From Porphyra umbilicalis (Eukaryota > Rhodophyta > Bangiophyceae > Bangiales > Bangiaceae), in NCBI GenBank assembly GCA_002049455.2, contig KV918796.1, forward strand, positions 124,001 to 188,000: a stretch of 64,000 nucleotides of DNA, written 5' to 3'. Positions within the stretch are counted from its first letter, which is position 1, and each line of letters opens with the position of its first letter. The notes under the pieces were generated by a model that was not told the origin of the DNA, ran no database searches, and worked only from the letters and a program-made list of their open reading frames with translations. A program made the position numbers and the translations under genes. This document shows positions 11,340-23,012 of this stretch, one piece after another.

Positions 11340-12320
11340 GGCGGCGGCCAGCCGAGGGAGAGGTGGACAGGGGCGGGGGCGGCGCCAGCAGGTGCGGTGG
11401 CGGCCAGCGGCGGGAGTGGCGACAGCGGCAGGGGAGGCGGCAAGAGGTGGGGGAGGCGGCCAGGGGCGGGAGCGGGGCCAGAGGCGGGGGGCGCGGCCAG
11501 GGGCAGGGGCGGCGGTGGCGGCGGCGGCGGCGGCGGCGGTGGCGGCGGGGGGGAGGGGGCGGCGGGGGCGGCGACGGGGGCTGGGGCGGGGGCCGCGGCG
11601 GTGGCGGCGGCGGGGGCAGCGGGGGCGGCGGCGGCCGGGACGGCGGCGGCGGGGGCGGCGGGGGCGGCGGCGGCGGCAGGGGCGGCGGCGGCGGCGGCCG
11701 GGGCGGGGGTGGGGGCCGGAGTAGGGGCGGTGGCGGAGGCGGCGGGGGCGGGGGCGGCGGGGGCGGGGGCGGGGGCCGGGGCTGGGGCGGGGGCGGCAGC
11801 GGGGGCGACGGGGGCGGCGCCGGCGGTGGCGGGGGCGGCGGCGGCGGGGGCGGTGACAGCGGGGGCGGCGGGGGCGGCAGGAGCGGGGGCGGGAGCGGGG
11901 GCGACGGGGGCGGCGCCGGCGGTGGCGGGGGCGGCGGCCACGGGGGCGGTGACGGCGGGGGCGGCGGGGGCGGCAGGGGCGGCGGCGGCGGCGGCCGGGG
12001 CGGGAACCGGAGCGAGGGCGGCGGCGGCGGCGGCGGGGGCGGGGGCGGCGGGGGCGGGGGCGGGGGCCGGGGCTGGGGCGGGGGCGGCAGCGGGGGCGAC
12101 GGGGGCGGCGCCGGCGGTGGCGGGGGCGGCGGCGGCGGGGGCGGGGGCGGCGGCGGTGGGGGCGGTGACAGCGGGAGCGGCGGGGGCGGCAGGGGCGGGG
12201 GCGGGAGCGGGGGCGACGGGGGCGGCGGCGGCGGTGGCGGGGGCGGCGGCGGCGGGGGCGGTGACGGCGGGGGCGGCGGGGGCGGCGGCGGCGGGGGCGG
12301 CGGCGGCGGGGGCGGCAGCA
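11340..12320 (+). repeat. 1-kb G-rich minisatellite (GGGGGCGGC-type)
   Basis: About 980 bp consist almost only of GGC, GGGGGC and GGCGGN words. An 80-bp block (from CCGGGGCTGGGGCGGGGGC) occurs near 11776 and again about 290 bp later near 12066, so a higher-order repeat is present. All frames on both strands are open, giving apparent poly-Gly, poly-Pro or Ala-Pro proteins of 300-600 residues. I treat these as artefacts of composition. It lies about 320 bp past the stop of the bZIP gene. The strand asymmetry (G on +) gives strong quadruplex and R-loop potential. Confidence 0.85.
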
Positions 12321-12635
12321 TACATGGCGTGAGCGACGCCATAGCGAAACAGAACCTCTCCTCGTCGGGTCGTCCATTTGTAGGACTTTGTTGTCTGGAG
12401 GCGTACGTTGGGCAGCTTGCCGAAGAGCATACCGTCGGCAGCCGTGCATCTGAGTAAGGAGGACAAGAGGGATGGAACAAGGAGGGAAAATGCAACGCCA
12501 AGACTCCAAGCGAGGAGTTTGAAGGATAAGCGGATGAAACGAAGAAAACCAAGGAAGACAAAGGAACAAGACGAACGCACGACTGACGAGCGGCCACGCT
12601 CCTATGCGCCCGCCCGACCGCCCACACGCGGCCCG

Positions 12636-14638
12636 TCAACCGTACGGCCGTGGCTGGCGGCGGTACGGTGGCGCGCCCTCGGCCTTTTCCGCATCCGTCA
12701 AGGGCGATGGCAGGAGGCGCGAGCGGCGCCCGCGCGCGCGCAGCGGCGACGGTGGGCGGCCGCCATTGACAGCTGGGTGCAGGCCGCCCCCGCCGCCGCC
12801 GAGTGCAGGCGGCGCCCCGTGGTAGCCGCCGACCAACGCGCCCGGGTGGCCACCGCCGCCACCGTCCATGCCGTGCATGACCCCGCCGGCTCCTTCCGGC
12901 ACGAGGTGCCGCGGGTCGTGGGTGCACGCAGCCAGCTGCCGGCGCAACAGCGCATTCTCCTTCATCAGGTGCTTGAGGGAGAGCTGCATTTCGTCGAGCA
13001 TCGCGTTGCGGCGGATGCGGGAGCGGTGGGCCGACTCGCGGTTGCGCTGCTTGCGGGCCTCCTTGGCGTCGGCTTTGGCGTCGGCGCCCTCGTTGCTCGC
13101 GCCGCCGCCACCGCCGCCACCGCCGCCGCTGCCGTCGCCGCACCGCTCATCGTCCTGGTCGTCGTCGTCCTCCCGCAGGGCCGCGTCCTCCACGTCGGCC
13201 GAGCCGCTGGTAGCGCCCCCGCCGAGGGCGTCAGACGTCAACGAGCGCCCCGCCACGCCAGCGGCGGGGGGGCCAGACAAGGAGAGACGCCGGCGGATAG
13301 CGACACGCTTCTGCTCGTCGGCCGCCCCGCGCTCGTCGCCCTCAAAGGGACCGGCGTTGCCAGGGTGCGGCCCGCGCTCGCCTCCATACTCGCCGCGCCC
13401 GTCCGTGTGCGGCTGCCACGCCCCCTGCGGGCGTCGCGGGTCATCGCCCATCGCCCCCCCGCCGCCAAAGGTGGCCGACGGGCGCCACCGGTCCAGCTCC
13501 GGGGCCGGCCGAGGCCCCGATGGCGTGCCGCGGTAGGCGTGCGGCGGGGCACCAGAAGCCGGGAAGTGCCGCCAATCCACCATTCCCGCACTAGGTGGGG
13601 CTCCTTCCTGCCGACCACCGCCTGCGTGGTAGAAGAGGGCGTGTCCCCCCCCCCCCCGCCGCGCCCGACCGCGCCCGGGTAGCCGGGCGCTGGCGGCGGC
13701 GGCAGCCCGGGCCTCGCGTCCCCCCCACTGCTGTCACTGCTCCGTGCGCTGCGCGGCCGGAGGCTGCTGCGGCTCGGGCTGCCACCCCGCCCGCCGCTAC
13801 CGCCGCCGCCGCCGCCGGGCGCGCCTCGAGGCACTGGCGCGTAGGCGGCATGATAAGCGGCCGCGTATGGAGGGTGGTCGGCGGCGGGGAGGCCGTAGCA
13901 CGCCGCTATGGCATGCGGCGGGGGCGGCGCTGGGTATGCACACCGTGTCGCACCCGCCGGGTCGTTCCGGTAGCCGCCGCCATTGCCGCCAATGCCAGGC
14001 GGCGCGCCGTACGCCCGCTCCAAAGGCGCGACGCCGGTCGGCGACGCCGATGCGCCGCCGCTACGGCGTCGGGGCGGCGGGAAGGGGGCCACTGCCGACT
14101 GGGGCGGCCCCGGGTGCGGTCGAAAGCGACCACCGCCGTCGACAGGCCGCTGGGGCTCGTGCGTTAACGATGTGAGCGGCGGGAGAGAGCCGCCGCTCAT
14201 GCCCGCCGAGCCGACTGGCACCAGCGTGCCACCTCCCACGACAACGTCCGGCTCGCGCTTGCGCTTGCGCACGAATACAAGCGCGCCGCCCGAGGTGGGG
14301 CGGGCTCCGCGGCCGCCCGCGGCCAAAGGCGGAGACGATGCGTCGTGGACAGCGACCTTGGGCGGCGACGCGGCCACACCAGTCTCCTGGTGTACGAGGC
14401 CAGGGGACGGCACTCGGCCGGGCGCACCGGCCGTCCGCTCCCTGTCACCACCACCGTTGCTGTTGCCATTACCGCCGCCGCCGCCGCCGCCGCCACCCAC
14501 ACCACCCCCGCCACCACCCCCACCGCCACCTCCACCACCACCACCGCCACGTCCACCACCACCACCGTCACGCCCATCATCAGTACCAAGCATGTAGAAC
14601 ACGCTAGCCTTGTTCACCGCCAACCCGCCGGTCGCCAT
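12636..14638 (-). CDS. bZIP transcription factor, frame broken at a C13 run
   Basis: The C-terminal half (stop at 12636) holds a clear bZIP. The basic region EARKQRNRESAHRSRIRR has the N-x7-R signature, followed by a short zipper with L/M at heptad d positions and Asn at an a position (LSLKHLMKENALLRRQL). It should bind ACGT-core DNA as a dimer in the nucleus. The N-terminal half lies in another frame from ATG at 14638 (MATGGLAVNKASVFYMLG) and is Gly-rich, with a basic patch FVRKRKREPD. The two frames meet at a run of 13 C (13645-13657). One base more, or two fewer, would join PGAVGRGGGG directly to GHALFYHAGGGRQ, giving about 665 residues. The break may be a homopolymer sequencing error, a real mutation or a small intron. 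The upstream frame is open to 15076, but its composition changes before 14638. This is likely a host gene. Confidence 0.75.
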
Positions 14639-17600
14639 GGCAGCCGCACCGGTCGCGGCGTCAAGCGGCGGGACCGCGACCGCGCGCCGCGGGATCACAG
14701 ACGCAGGCCGCGGGGCCGCGACGACTCGCCCCGACGGTAAAGGTCGAGGGGTCGGAACCACCAGGGGACACTGCTCGGCCCGGAACCGTCGCGGGACCAG
14801 AATGGCGCCTTCTCCCCGCCGACCGAGACCAGCGTAAACGCAAGTCACCCGCGCGCCGAGACACCACAGCTGTTTGCGCACTCGTGCGACCGGTCGTCGT
14901 CCACGACGCCGGTCGACGCGCACGCGAAGTCGGGCGCCCTTGGGGAACAAAGACAAACCGGGCGGTGGCCCGTCGTCGTGGCGCGCATTCCACCGGCGCG
15001 TCGCGTTGGCCCCGGGCCGGGCTCGCTGCGACGGCCGCGCCGCGTTGCCCACGTCTCTGGCCGCAGCGCCGTCCACGATGCCGACTCGCCACGCAGCTGG
15101 GCTGTGTCAAGGCCGCCGCCGAGGCCACCACCGTGCCACAACTGATTGGATGGCCGCAGCGCAGCGGCCGTGGCGGGCCGGCCTGGCGCTCAGCGCTGAG
15201 GTGCGGGGGGGGGGGGGGTGGATGGGCGCTGCATGGACCACAGACGTGCCTCGAGGCCCCTCCTCACCCCCCCACAGACTGACGTAGGCGGGCGGTGGGG
15301 GACCCGTCGGCGTGGCGTGCCAGCGCAACACCAGAGACGTTTCCAATGGCCCAGCCGCTGCGGTTCGGCGTGTGACCCGCGCACGAACTGCCAAGCTGTC
15401 ACACGAGCACGAGGGGACGGGGCTGCGACTGGTCAGCAGGCACGCCCGCCACCTCACCCAGCTTCGCGGCGCAGTGGGTCAGGCATCCCCTGCCAGCGGC
15501 ACCAGGACGTGGGGTCGTGAGGAAAGAAAACCCCGTCGACCTCGAGCCGCCGGCATCGGCAGCTGTGCCGGCCTTTAAAGACTCCCATAACATCGAATGG
15601 TGACTCGAGACCGACGACCCAGGGGTGGACCGGCCGCACCGCCCCTCTCGACCGCAGTGTCTGCCCTCCGACGCGGTCCGCGCACTCGCCACGCAGTCGC
15701 CGAGCAAGCCGGAAATTCGCGACTAACTCGGGCCCGGGCCCAACAAGACCCCCACCCCCTCGTGCACTCTCGCTGCACGGGCCCCCCGTTCGGCTCTGGG
15801 AGTGAAAGACAGAGGGTTAGGGTCCCCGCTGGGGAGCCTGAGTGGCCAATGGGGCTCCAGGCACAGTGCCTGTCTGCGGGGTGCCTCGGTCCGGGCACCC
15901 GGCTCGCTCACGCCTCCGCGGCAGCGAGCGGCAACAGCCAGGTGGCTCTCTGCCCGTTCAGTGTGTCCAACGACCTACAACGCCCGACGCCAGCTTAAGG
16001 GCCACGTGTCGACACGACCACCACCATCAGAAGCCACCCCACTCACACCTCCGACCAAACGGCCGCTGTTGACCGCTTTTCTTGATGGGTGCTGGAGCGG
16101 CGGGTGAATGGATAGGTGGGCGGCAGGGTGAGGTGGCGCCGGCGACGGTGCTCATGGCGCACCCCCTGAACGCGGCTCCAGACGACGAACTCGGTCCTTC
16201 GGACAGGGCTCCGCTCGTCGGTGTCGGCGACGGCAAACTAGACAGATGGCCGACGGGCTCGAGTCCCTCGGCGCTCCCTCGGGCAATGTGCGTGGCCGGC
16301 CCGTGCACGAGTCCAGCGGGTCTTGTTTAATGAAGTTCGCACAAACATATTTGGCGAGTTCTTTCCTTTCAACTACCTTTGAACGATAGATGGCTTGGAT
16401 GCCTCAGAGCCTGTCTTGACACATGGTGGGTAGCTGTCGTCAACTAGTCAAGAACTTTCGTTGTAGAAAGCAGTGATGCTCGAGCAATCTGGTTTCCCAT
16501 CAAAATCCGCAGCTCATTCTCAACAGAGCCGAAACAGCGGCTCCTCGGACGTTGCCCACAGCTGTGGCCTAGAGAGTACTGTACAGTCTCTGGCCAACAG
16601 CTGCCGTAGACCCGTCCAGGAGGCGCAGGCGGCGCATTCCACGCCCAAATTGCCAACCCTGTGCGAAGCCCCTGCACAGACCCCGGCTGGGACCGGGCAC
16701 GGCGGTCCGCAGAGCTGACAGGCGACCGCCTACCGAGTGATGCGAGCCGCACTCGACCGCGGATGGATGCAGGCCGGGAGCCAAGGTATTTTGCTGTGTT
16801 CCGGGTGGACGCTCGACCTCTACGAGCTCGCAGCCCTGCGATGTCGTTCGTTGCCATGATTGTCGGCTCGCTCAAAATCGTTTGACCGATGAGTGCACTG
16901 TTGCGCGTACCGACATAGACTGATTGTCCTCGCAATCGACTGTCCGACGTGCCTTTCCACGTTCCCCTCGTGCACCAGCGTGGCACCCAGAATTGCTGAG
17001 CTAATACGAGGAGGCTGTACCTAGGGATGCCCAACTGGAAAATCGTAAATGGTTGAAATTGGTTTATGTTGGGTAAAAATCGGCATCAAATGCAGACTCG
17101 TTTTAGATTCAAAGTATTGGTTAAAGCGGTCATTTTGTGAATACGGGATAGTTGAGGTCACGTGATCAGAATTGTCTTGACCAAATCGTAACTTGATGAC
17201 TCGAGCGCGACCAGATCCGACGACTTGTGTCTGCGTCTCTCACACCGGCCCCGAAGTCGCACACCCACACCGCACACAAGTCGGGCAACCACACCCCACA
17301 CGCCCGCACAGGAAAGGGACCGCCACGCACGCAACACGCAGCCGTGCGGGAAGAGTGAAGGTGTGGATCTGATAAAGAAAAGAAGCAACGAGGATCAATG
17401 CCCATGCCAAGAACACATCATGCACATAGATGCAAGAGAGAAGAGAAGGCCGCGCAGACGAGACAGATGCTCGTGTCGGACGCGCTGCACACAGACAGCA
17501 TCACATGTCTGGCAGCTCGAGCGACGTCCAGGTATCACCTATAACAGACGTATCACCCATAAAAACACGGAAGCACCTTTCCATGTAAGATACCATGCGG

Positions 17601-18517
17601 CTGGACGTGATGATCAGAGATGGTGCCACAACCCAATGCGGTGCAGTAGACGGATGCCTACAACAAGTCAAAGACTAGCGTGGGTACAGCACATGGCACC
17701 AATGACCAACCGACGACAGAGCGATGGGCGGGAGCGCGTGGAGGGAGAGAGACCCGCAATGGGCTCGTTAGGCGTGGCACCGAGAGCAACAGTGACAAAG
17801 GAACAGGATAGGGTGGGGGGGGGGACGAGTGTGGCGCATGGGTCGGCGTGGCTTGGGAGACTGGATTGCTCATGCCCGGGATGGGCCAACACGGCTGAGA
17901 TGGTCGTGCGGGCTGTCCGTGCACTTGTCACCTCATGGGTGGCTGCGACCCACTCTCTACGGAGCCACAGTCACCAAGTCTCACTTGTGGCTGGCACTCG
18001 CCCATGCCCAACTAATTAGTTCGAAGACTGATTATTGGTCACCGAAAACATCGGATGAACTGGTTCGGCCGCGCGAACCATTTAGGCATCCCTACCTGTA
18101 CCCTCAACCATGCGATGCAATACTTGAGGCCCTCGCTGACTGAGGCACTGATGAATTCATCCGATTCTCAAGTGATGATCCTTCATGTCAAGACGAGGCT
18201 GGACTGGAGAATGCCCAACATCCTCAGGCTCTGGGCGGTCTGCACGATGCCATCTTGGCCTTACTTGGGTCGCATGTCACGGCGACTGTTCCCGCCAGGT
18301 GGTGACACGCAGGACCAACTGCAAACACGGCTTGCTAAAGGTCAATACGTTGCGTTGGCTGTGACTCGCCAGCGTATCTGGACTGCGTCGCGATCTGGCA
18401 GCGGCGGGCGCACAGACAGATGCGCGGCGTCTGTCCAGGGTGGTCGGTGGAGCTCCAAGCCAGCCTGGCCTTGCGAGAGTCCACCGGGACCAAGCACGAT
18501 CGTCAGCTGCGACTACA
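14639..18517. other. Gene-poor stretch upstream of the bZIP gene
   Basis: 14639-15600 is GC-rich and would contain the bZIP promoter; no TATA box is obvious. A G13 run lies near 15207. 15600-16330 is GC-rich without recognisable motifs. From 16330 the DNA drops to about half GC. The longest frame there, 17225-18019 (+), has an Arg/His/Thr-rich random-like translation and is not called. Confidence 0.4.
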
Positions 18518-18654
18518 GTATTAAGCTTCTGACAAAAGCTGGACCTCGGTGCATCAGCTTGCGTTGCAAAAGCACTGTTTCATTGGCTCAGGGGGCGGTT
18601 CATGATGCTGAAGCGGATGTTGCGGATCCAGTTTTCGTGAGAAGCACAATACAC
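18518..18654. mobile_element. 137-bp MITE, copy 2
   Basis: Same length and orientation as the unit at 10539-10675. Its right end TTCGTGAGAAGCACAATACAC and its interior (GGACCTCGGTGCATCAGCTT onward) are nearly identical. Its left inverted end is decayed (GTATTAAGCTTCTGACAA), which makes it the more eroded copy on that side. Confidence 0.82.
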
Positions 18655-18659
18655 TTCCC

Positions 18660-18790
18660 ATCGGTGCCCAACGGTTCTTCAACGGACGGCCCGTTGGGCC
18701 CAATCTCTAACTAAACGCGAAACACTTGGACTCCGTTGAAGCCCAACGGGGCCCAATAGAGCCACAACGAACGTCATTTCCGTTGGGCGT
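18660..18790. repeat. Alternating inverted GCCCAACGG boxes
   Basis: GCCCAACGG at 18666 and 18741 alternates with its inverse CCGTTGGGC at 18691 and 18780. The result is two stackable hairpins immediately to the right of the 137-bp MITE. It is probably a small foldback element. Confidence 0.6.
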
Positions 18791-19337
18791 TTCCACATCA
18801 TGGGGTGGTCGGGGCCTGTGATAGTCACATGTCGAATACTACAGACTCGCGATGGTGGCATGTCGAGCACGATAGAGACGCGACAAGGCCTCGTTATGGA
18901 CCCGATTGGTAAATTAAGGTAGATCTGACCGAACCTAAGGACTCTAGGCGATTGCAATGCGAGATCTTTGCTTTAGTACTTGGCATGTCCTTCAGGCGCG
19001 GGCCCACCCGAAGACACGGTGGGATGCGTAGCAGCTGGCCCAATAGCCGCTTGCATGGCTCTCTGATGAGCCGTGTGTCCAAGCTGCGAGCGGGAAGCTC
19101 GTGTGTGCCGAGCTGTCCACTGGACTTCAGCCTGCCATAGTCGCTGAGGTACGACACCGGAGCATGATGACGGGGACAGATGGTGCTTGGATTACCCTAC
19201 GCTGCGCACGTGGGCTGCCAATAAGAGTGGAAGGGACTGCAAACACCGGCATAGTGCTGCTCCACTGGGTCAAAGAAGCACAGTGTCTTCAGTTTAGCAA
19301 TAGTAATAGAGCAAGCGACCGCCGAAAACCAAACATC

Positions 19338-19490
19338 CCACGGAAAAAAGACGTTCAAAAAGTATTGCATTGCTAGGCGCTCAGCGAGCGGGCTGTCCGG
19401 CGCGGCAGGGAAGTCCCTGAAAACCTTGCGCTCCGTCAGCTCCGTGAAGTCGGGCACAACATGGATCACCCGACGGACTCGGCCTGACGG
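19338..19490 (-). pseudogene. Unrecognised protein fragment with an HVVPDF motif
   Basis: The minus strand encodes GRVRRVIHVVPDFTELTERK followed, after a short variable stretch, by LAMQYFLNVFFPWD. A related string occurs at 21640-21760 on the same strand (LSRVHLVVHVVPAFADFIER...GQGRYLLEM). I do not recognise the family. Shared order (basic-HVVPxF-ER...RY/QYxLN) implies two remnants of one protein type, probably a transposon protein C-terminus. Surrounding sequence on either side is not clearly coding. Confidence 0.4.
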
Positions 19491-20631
19491 CACCCCTCGC
19501 ACTGCGCAGTCCGTCTCGATGTTACGCTTGTACCGGCGGCGGTCGCAATGCTGGCGTCCACGGCAACGAAGCCCAAGAGAGGCCCGTACACGCGGCCGGG
19601 GAGGCGGGCGACGAGGGCGCTTCCGGTGCCGGCGCAGCCGAGGAGGCGACGGTAGCAAGCGCATTGACTGTGGTCGCCTTCATTGTCGGCCCTATGGGCC
19701 AGGAACCTCGATAAAAACTCGATATCGAGGTTTCTCGGTACCACTGGGACCAGATCGCAGGTCCGTCGGGCTTGTAAAGCAGCTCTGTTTGAGGCTAGCA
19801 CTTTTTCCATACGGTTTCCGGCGCTGATTGGCCGCGCGCAAGGAAGCGCCTGTGAGACACACGAGACGTATAGTGGACACTAGTGTTTATTCTACTGGCC
19901 GCATCATCTGACCCGATTCCTCTCATTTGGGGCTGTTTTTGGGGGACCATTTTCGACCTGTTCTGCTTGCCGGAAGGCTTTTTTGACCGCAGAAATGGAC
20001 TCAGCGTGGTCTGTTTCGTTTTGGGGGCAGCTGAGTGCATCCGTCGTCCGTGGGTTCCCAGGTTTGGGCGCGCTTTTTTCCGCGCGGCCAGGTCGCTCCC
20101 GCCGTGCTTTGACTGCCTCTCCTGGCCACCGAGCTGCTACAACGCCAGCCGCGTGCTCTGCCGGACCCCTCGCATAGACCCCTGGCGGCCTGGTACCCCC
20201 CCCACGCCCCATGTTCCTCTACCCGCGCGTCCTCTTGCGCCCGCCAGCCCGGGCACCGCCCCTTGACTGGTGCAGCGCCTCCTCACCCGTGACCGCGGAG
20301 CCGTCAGCGTCTTTGTCGGCTGAGACTACGCGCTTGCGTCACCGGGTGTCCCACCATAGGAACGGGCTCGCCCACCCGCCGACATGCTTGTGCCACGCTC
20401 CCCCCTCGCTCCCTCGCTCTAGCCGCTGCCGCGGCCGCGGTCCGCGGCCACCGCGGCCGCTTCTCCCCCCCCCCGGCTGGCCCCGACCCCCTCTACCGCC
20501 GCCGCGCCTGCCCTACTCCCTATGCCTGCTTCCGCCACCCCCCCCGCAACCCCCCACCGTCGTCGAGGTAAGGGGGCCGGACAAGATGCGCGCCTGTACG
20601 TAGAGGCCGATGTTTACACGGAGGCCACGAA
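19491..20631. other. Non-coding or uncertain spacer
   Basis: No supported gene. 20200-20560 is very C-rich with Pro/Arg-type frames on the + strand. A fragment around 20590 (ARLYVEADVYTEAT) may be the N-terminal beginning of the piggyBac-like remnant that follows, one frame off. Confidence 0.3.
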
Positions 20632-21400
20632 GTGACCAACTTCGTGGAGTGCTCCCGCCTGTTTGGGACGCTGGCCCCCACCAAGCTCGTGAGTGGGCGG
20701 GTCAAGGAGGTCATCCCGGGGCTACAGAAAGACGGCCGCCGCAAGACTGACCTGCGCGTAGCGTGGGTCGTCCAAACGAGGACGGTTGAGAAGACGTTTG
20801 CTTTGCGGAGCGTCAAGGCGGGCTCTGTCCCTACTCTAACTCCGTTGCCCCCCCCCTTCCGGCCTCGAGGTTGGCTCGCCCACGACCCAGGCGTCGCCGG
20901 CGGCGGATGTGCGGCACAAGCCTGGTCAGCCCCCTCTCCCACCGCTGGGCGACGCCGTGCGCGCAGATGGGGCTGTCTCTTTGGAGCCCCCCACGCCCCC
21001 CGCGACAGTCACCGCCAATTGTGTAACGTGGGCGTCGGGGGGAGTCACGGAGCCCGTCGGCGTTCTGGTGGCGCGGCGGACCTGCTCCGTGCGGAAGCCG
21101 CCGGGGGATGTCACCTTTGCGGAGGGGGACACGGTGGGTCAGACGCGCCCACCTACCACTACTTTTTGGCGATGTTCCCAATGAATCAGCTTGCGCGCAT
21201 GGTGCGCCTGACCTCTCCTGCCCCCGAGGGGCGTGGTATGCAGCCAACCACCCGGGGGGAGCTGCTCAAGTTCATCGGGGTGACCATCCTGCCGACCCTC
21301 TAGGAGTTTGGCTCGCGTGCGGAGTTGCCCGCCCTGGCGCTGCACCGCACCGCTACACTCCCATGCGCCCTCAGCGGCCGAGTCGGCGGGAGCCCCCCCC
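20632..21400 (+). pseudogene. PiggyBac-like (DDE_Tnp_1_7-type) transposase N-terminal remnant
   Basis: At 21150-21330 the + strand encodes YHYFLAMFPMNQLARMVRLT, then TTRGELLKFIGVTIL, and after a TAG at 21301, EFGSRAEL. This spacing matches the start of the piggyBac-family transposase domain (YFxxMFP...MVxxTN...TTxGELLKFxG...). An upstream frame (20632-20830) gives LFGTLAPTKLVSGRVKEVI, a plausible N-terminal part. Several frame changes lie between them and no catalytic Asp region follows, so this is a dead, 3'-truncated copy. The assignment rests on about 60 residues. Confidence 0.4.
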
Positions 21401-21638
21401 TACGATGGTTTGTAGCGGCATTCAGCGGCGTTTGTACCTTTACCCAGACCCCATACCCAACACCAGCACAACCGAGTGTTAGTGACCATTATATCGGACC
21501 TGTCAGGTGCTCTTTTGTCAGCCGCACGCGCGGACGAGGCCGCTGGCGGCGTCATTCAGATACAAAATGATGACAGAAAAGACGCCGATACGCCGTCGCC
21601 CGTCTCTACTCACAAAGTGAGAACTCCTCGGTCATGAA

Positions 21639-23012
21639 TCACATTTCCAGCAGGTACCTCCCCTGCCCAATGTAGGACGAGGGAGTCGCCTTGACCCCCC
21701 GGCGCTCGATAAAGTCAGCGAAGGCGGGCACGACATGCACCACCAGGTGAACGCGCGACAGCTGGCCCGCCTCAAGCTCCCGCTCCCCTTCCCGGTCGAA
21801 GGTCCAGGCAGTGTGTGTACACAGCCGCCACGCCAGCGGGTAGTTGGGCGCGTTGTCTACTTCCCGAAACTTGCACATCACAACCACGTCCTCCTCCTTT
21901 CAGCAAAGGATCGCCCGCACCTTCTCGTACTGCTGCTCCACCTGGCCACGCGCCTCGTCGTTTGGGCTGGTGGAGGGGACCCTAAACTGCACCGCATCAA
22001 ACCACGCTGGGCTGGCCCGGAATCGTGGGGACCCCCGAAGCGGCTGCTGCACGAGGGTTCCGCACTCTACCCGCGCCATCAACTCCACCTGGCGATTGAC
22101 TAGCATCCTTTCTTGCCGCTGGCTGGCCGAGCAGGGCGCTGAGGCGCCCCAGCCCCAGGCGGAGGGAGAGGGTGCCGACAGACACGCGCGGTACTCCGCG
22201 GATGGGGCGCCCCGGCGCGGAACGCACGCGCTGACGCGAGCGCGTCGTAGTCAGGTCGACTTTCGCGTTGCGGGCCGCCACCCCCTGCGAGATTTGCGAC
22301 AGCCGAACAATCTGGTGCGTGTAGGTCTTGATGGTCTTGTTTGGGCGGCCATATGATCCCTTGTCGACCTTGTGGCCGGCTTCGCTGGAGCACGTGCTGC
22401 AAAGCCGCAAGTGTCCGTAGATGCGGATGACGTCCAGCAGATGGCGCCGGAGCTTGTGCACCTTCGAAATCTGTACCTCCCTATAAAGGTGCTTGAAGGA
22501 CCCCGACACAACTCAACAGCGTCGTTGGACACGGCCTCGACTACATCCAACGTCGTGAGCGCCGCCGCTCTGAGGGTGGCACACCCTGCGATGCGGGCGT
22601 ATAGTGCCGCGTACTCAGTGACAAGCGCAGTGACGGCGTCCTCGAGCGGCGTGTCGCCAAACACCTCGTTGAACGCGCCCCTAGAGAAGGAAAAATCCCT
22701 CAAGAGCTCCTCATCCTCCCCCTCGCCCGCGTCAAATAGGCTGTCCGCCGACGCATTCGCGGTCGCGGTCGCACAGCTGCCGCCGTCGGCACCTCCACAG
22801 CGACGCCCTGATGTGCGGCAATTTGGCGGTACCGCTGGGTCGAGCGGCACACGCCAGACCACTTCCAAGCCACAGACACTTGGAGCGGCGTGAAGGATGG
22901 TGTACATCACCCTGCGCTGCTGAGCACCGGTAAGAGTGCACTGCTCTTCGTCCGCAGCGACGATGTACCTGCAGGTTTCGGCATTGCAGCCGACAAGAGA
23001 GTTCACAAGCAC
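21639..23012 (-). pseudogene. Unrecognised protein, at least three frames, C-terminal HVVPAF motif
   Basis: The minus strand has protein-like sequence in successive frames. 23012-22510 gives SLVGCNAETCRYIVAADEEQ and an acidic, well-composed stretch (FDAGEGEDEELLRDFSFSRG). About 22500-22250 gives a Cys/His cluster (RIYGHLRLCSTCSSEAGHK) and KTIKTYTHQIVRLSQISQGV. About 21890-21639 ends in VHVVPAFADFIERRG...RYLLEM with a stop. Frame changes between them show that it is broken or carries introns. The family is unknown. Its C-terminus resembles the fragment at 19338-19490, so it is probably a transposon-borne gene seen twice. Confidence 0.35.

Noticed and set aside
11078..13143. Very long reading frames (up to 628 codons) encoding poly-Pro, Ala-Pro or poly-Gly across the G-rich minisatellite
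   Set aside because: Every frame on both strands is open because the repeat contains almost no A or T, so openness carries no information. Sequences change family with frame, and no start, domain or non-repetitive core supports a protein.
12408..13682. 424-codon + frame opposite the bZIP gene
   Set aside because: Antisense shadow; the minus strand has the unmistakable bZIP basic region and zipper.
17225..18019. 264-codon + frame in the gene-poor region
   Set aside because: Translation is random-like (Arg/His/Thr-rich, no hydrophobic core), and the minus strand is also partly open. No motif and no paralogue in the window.
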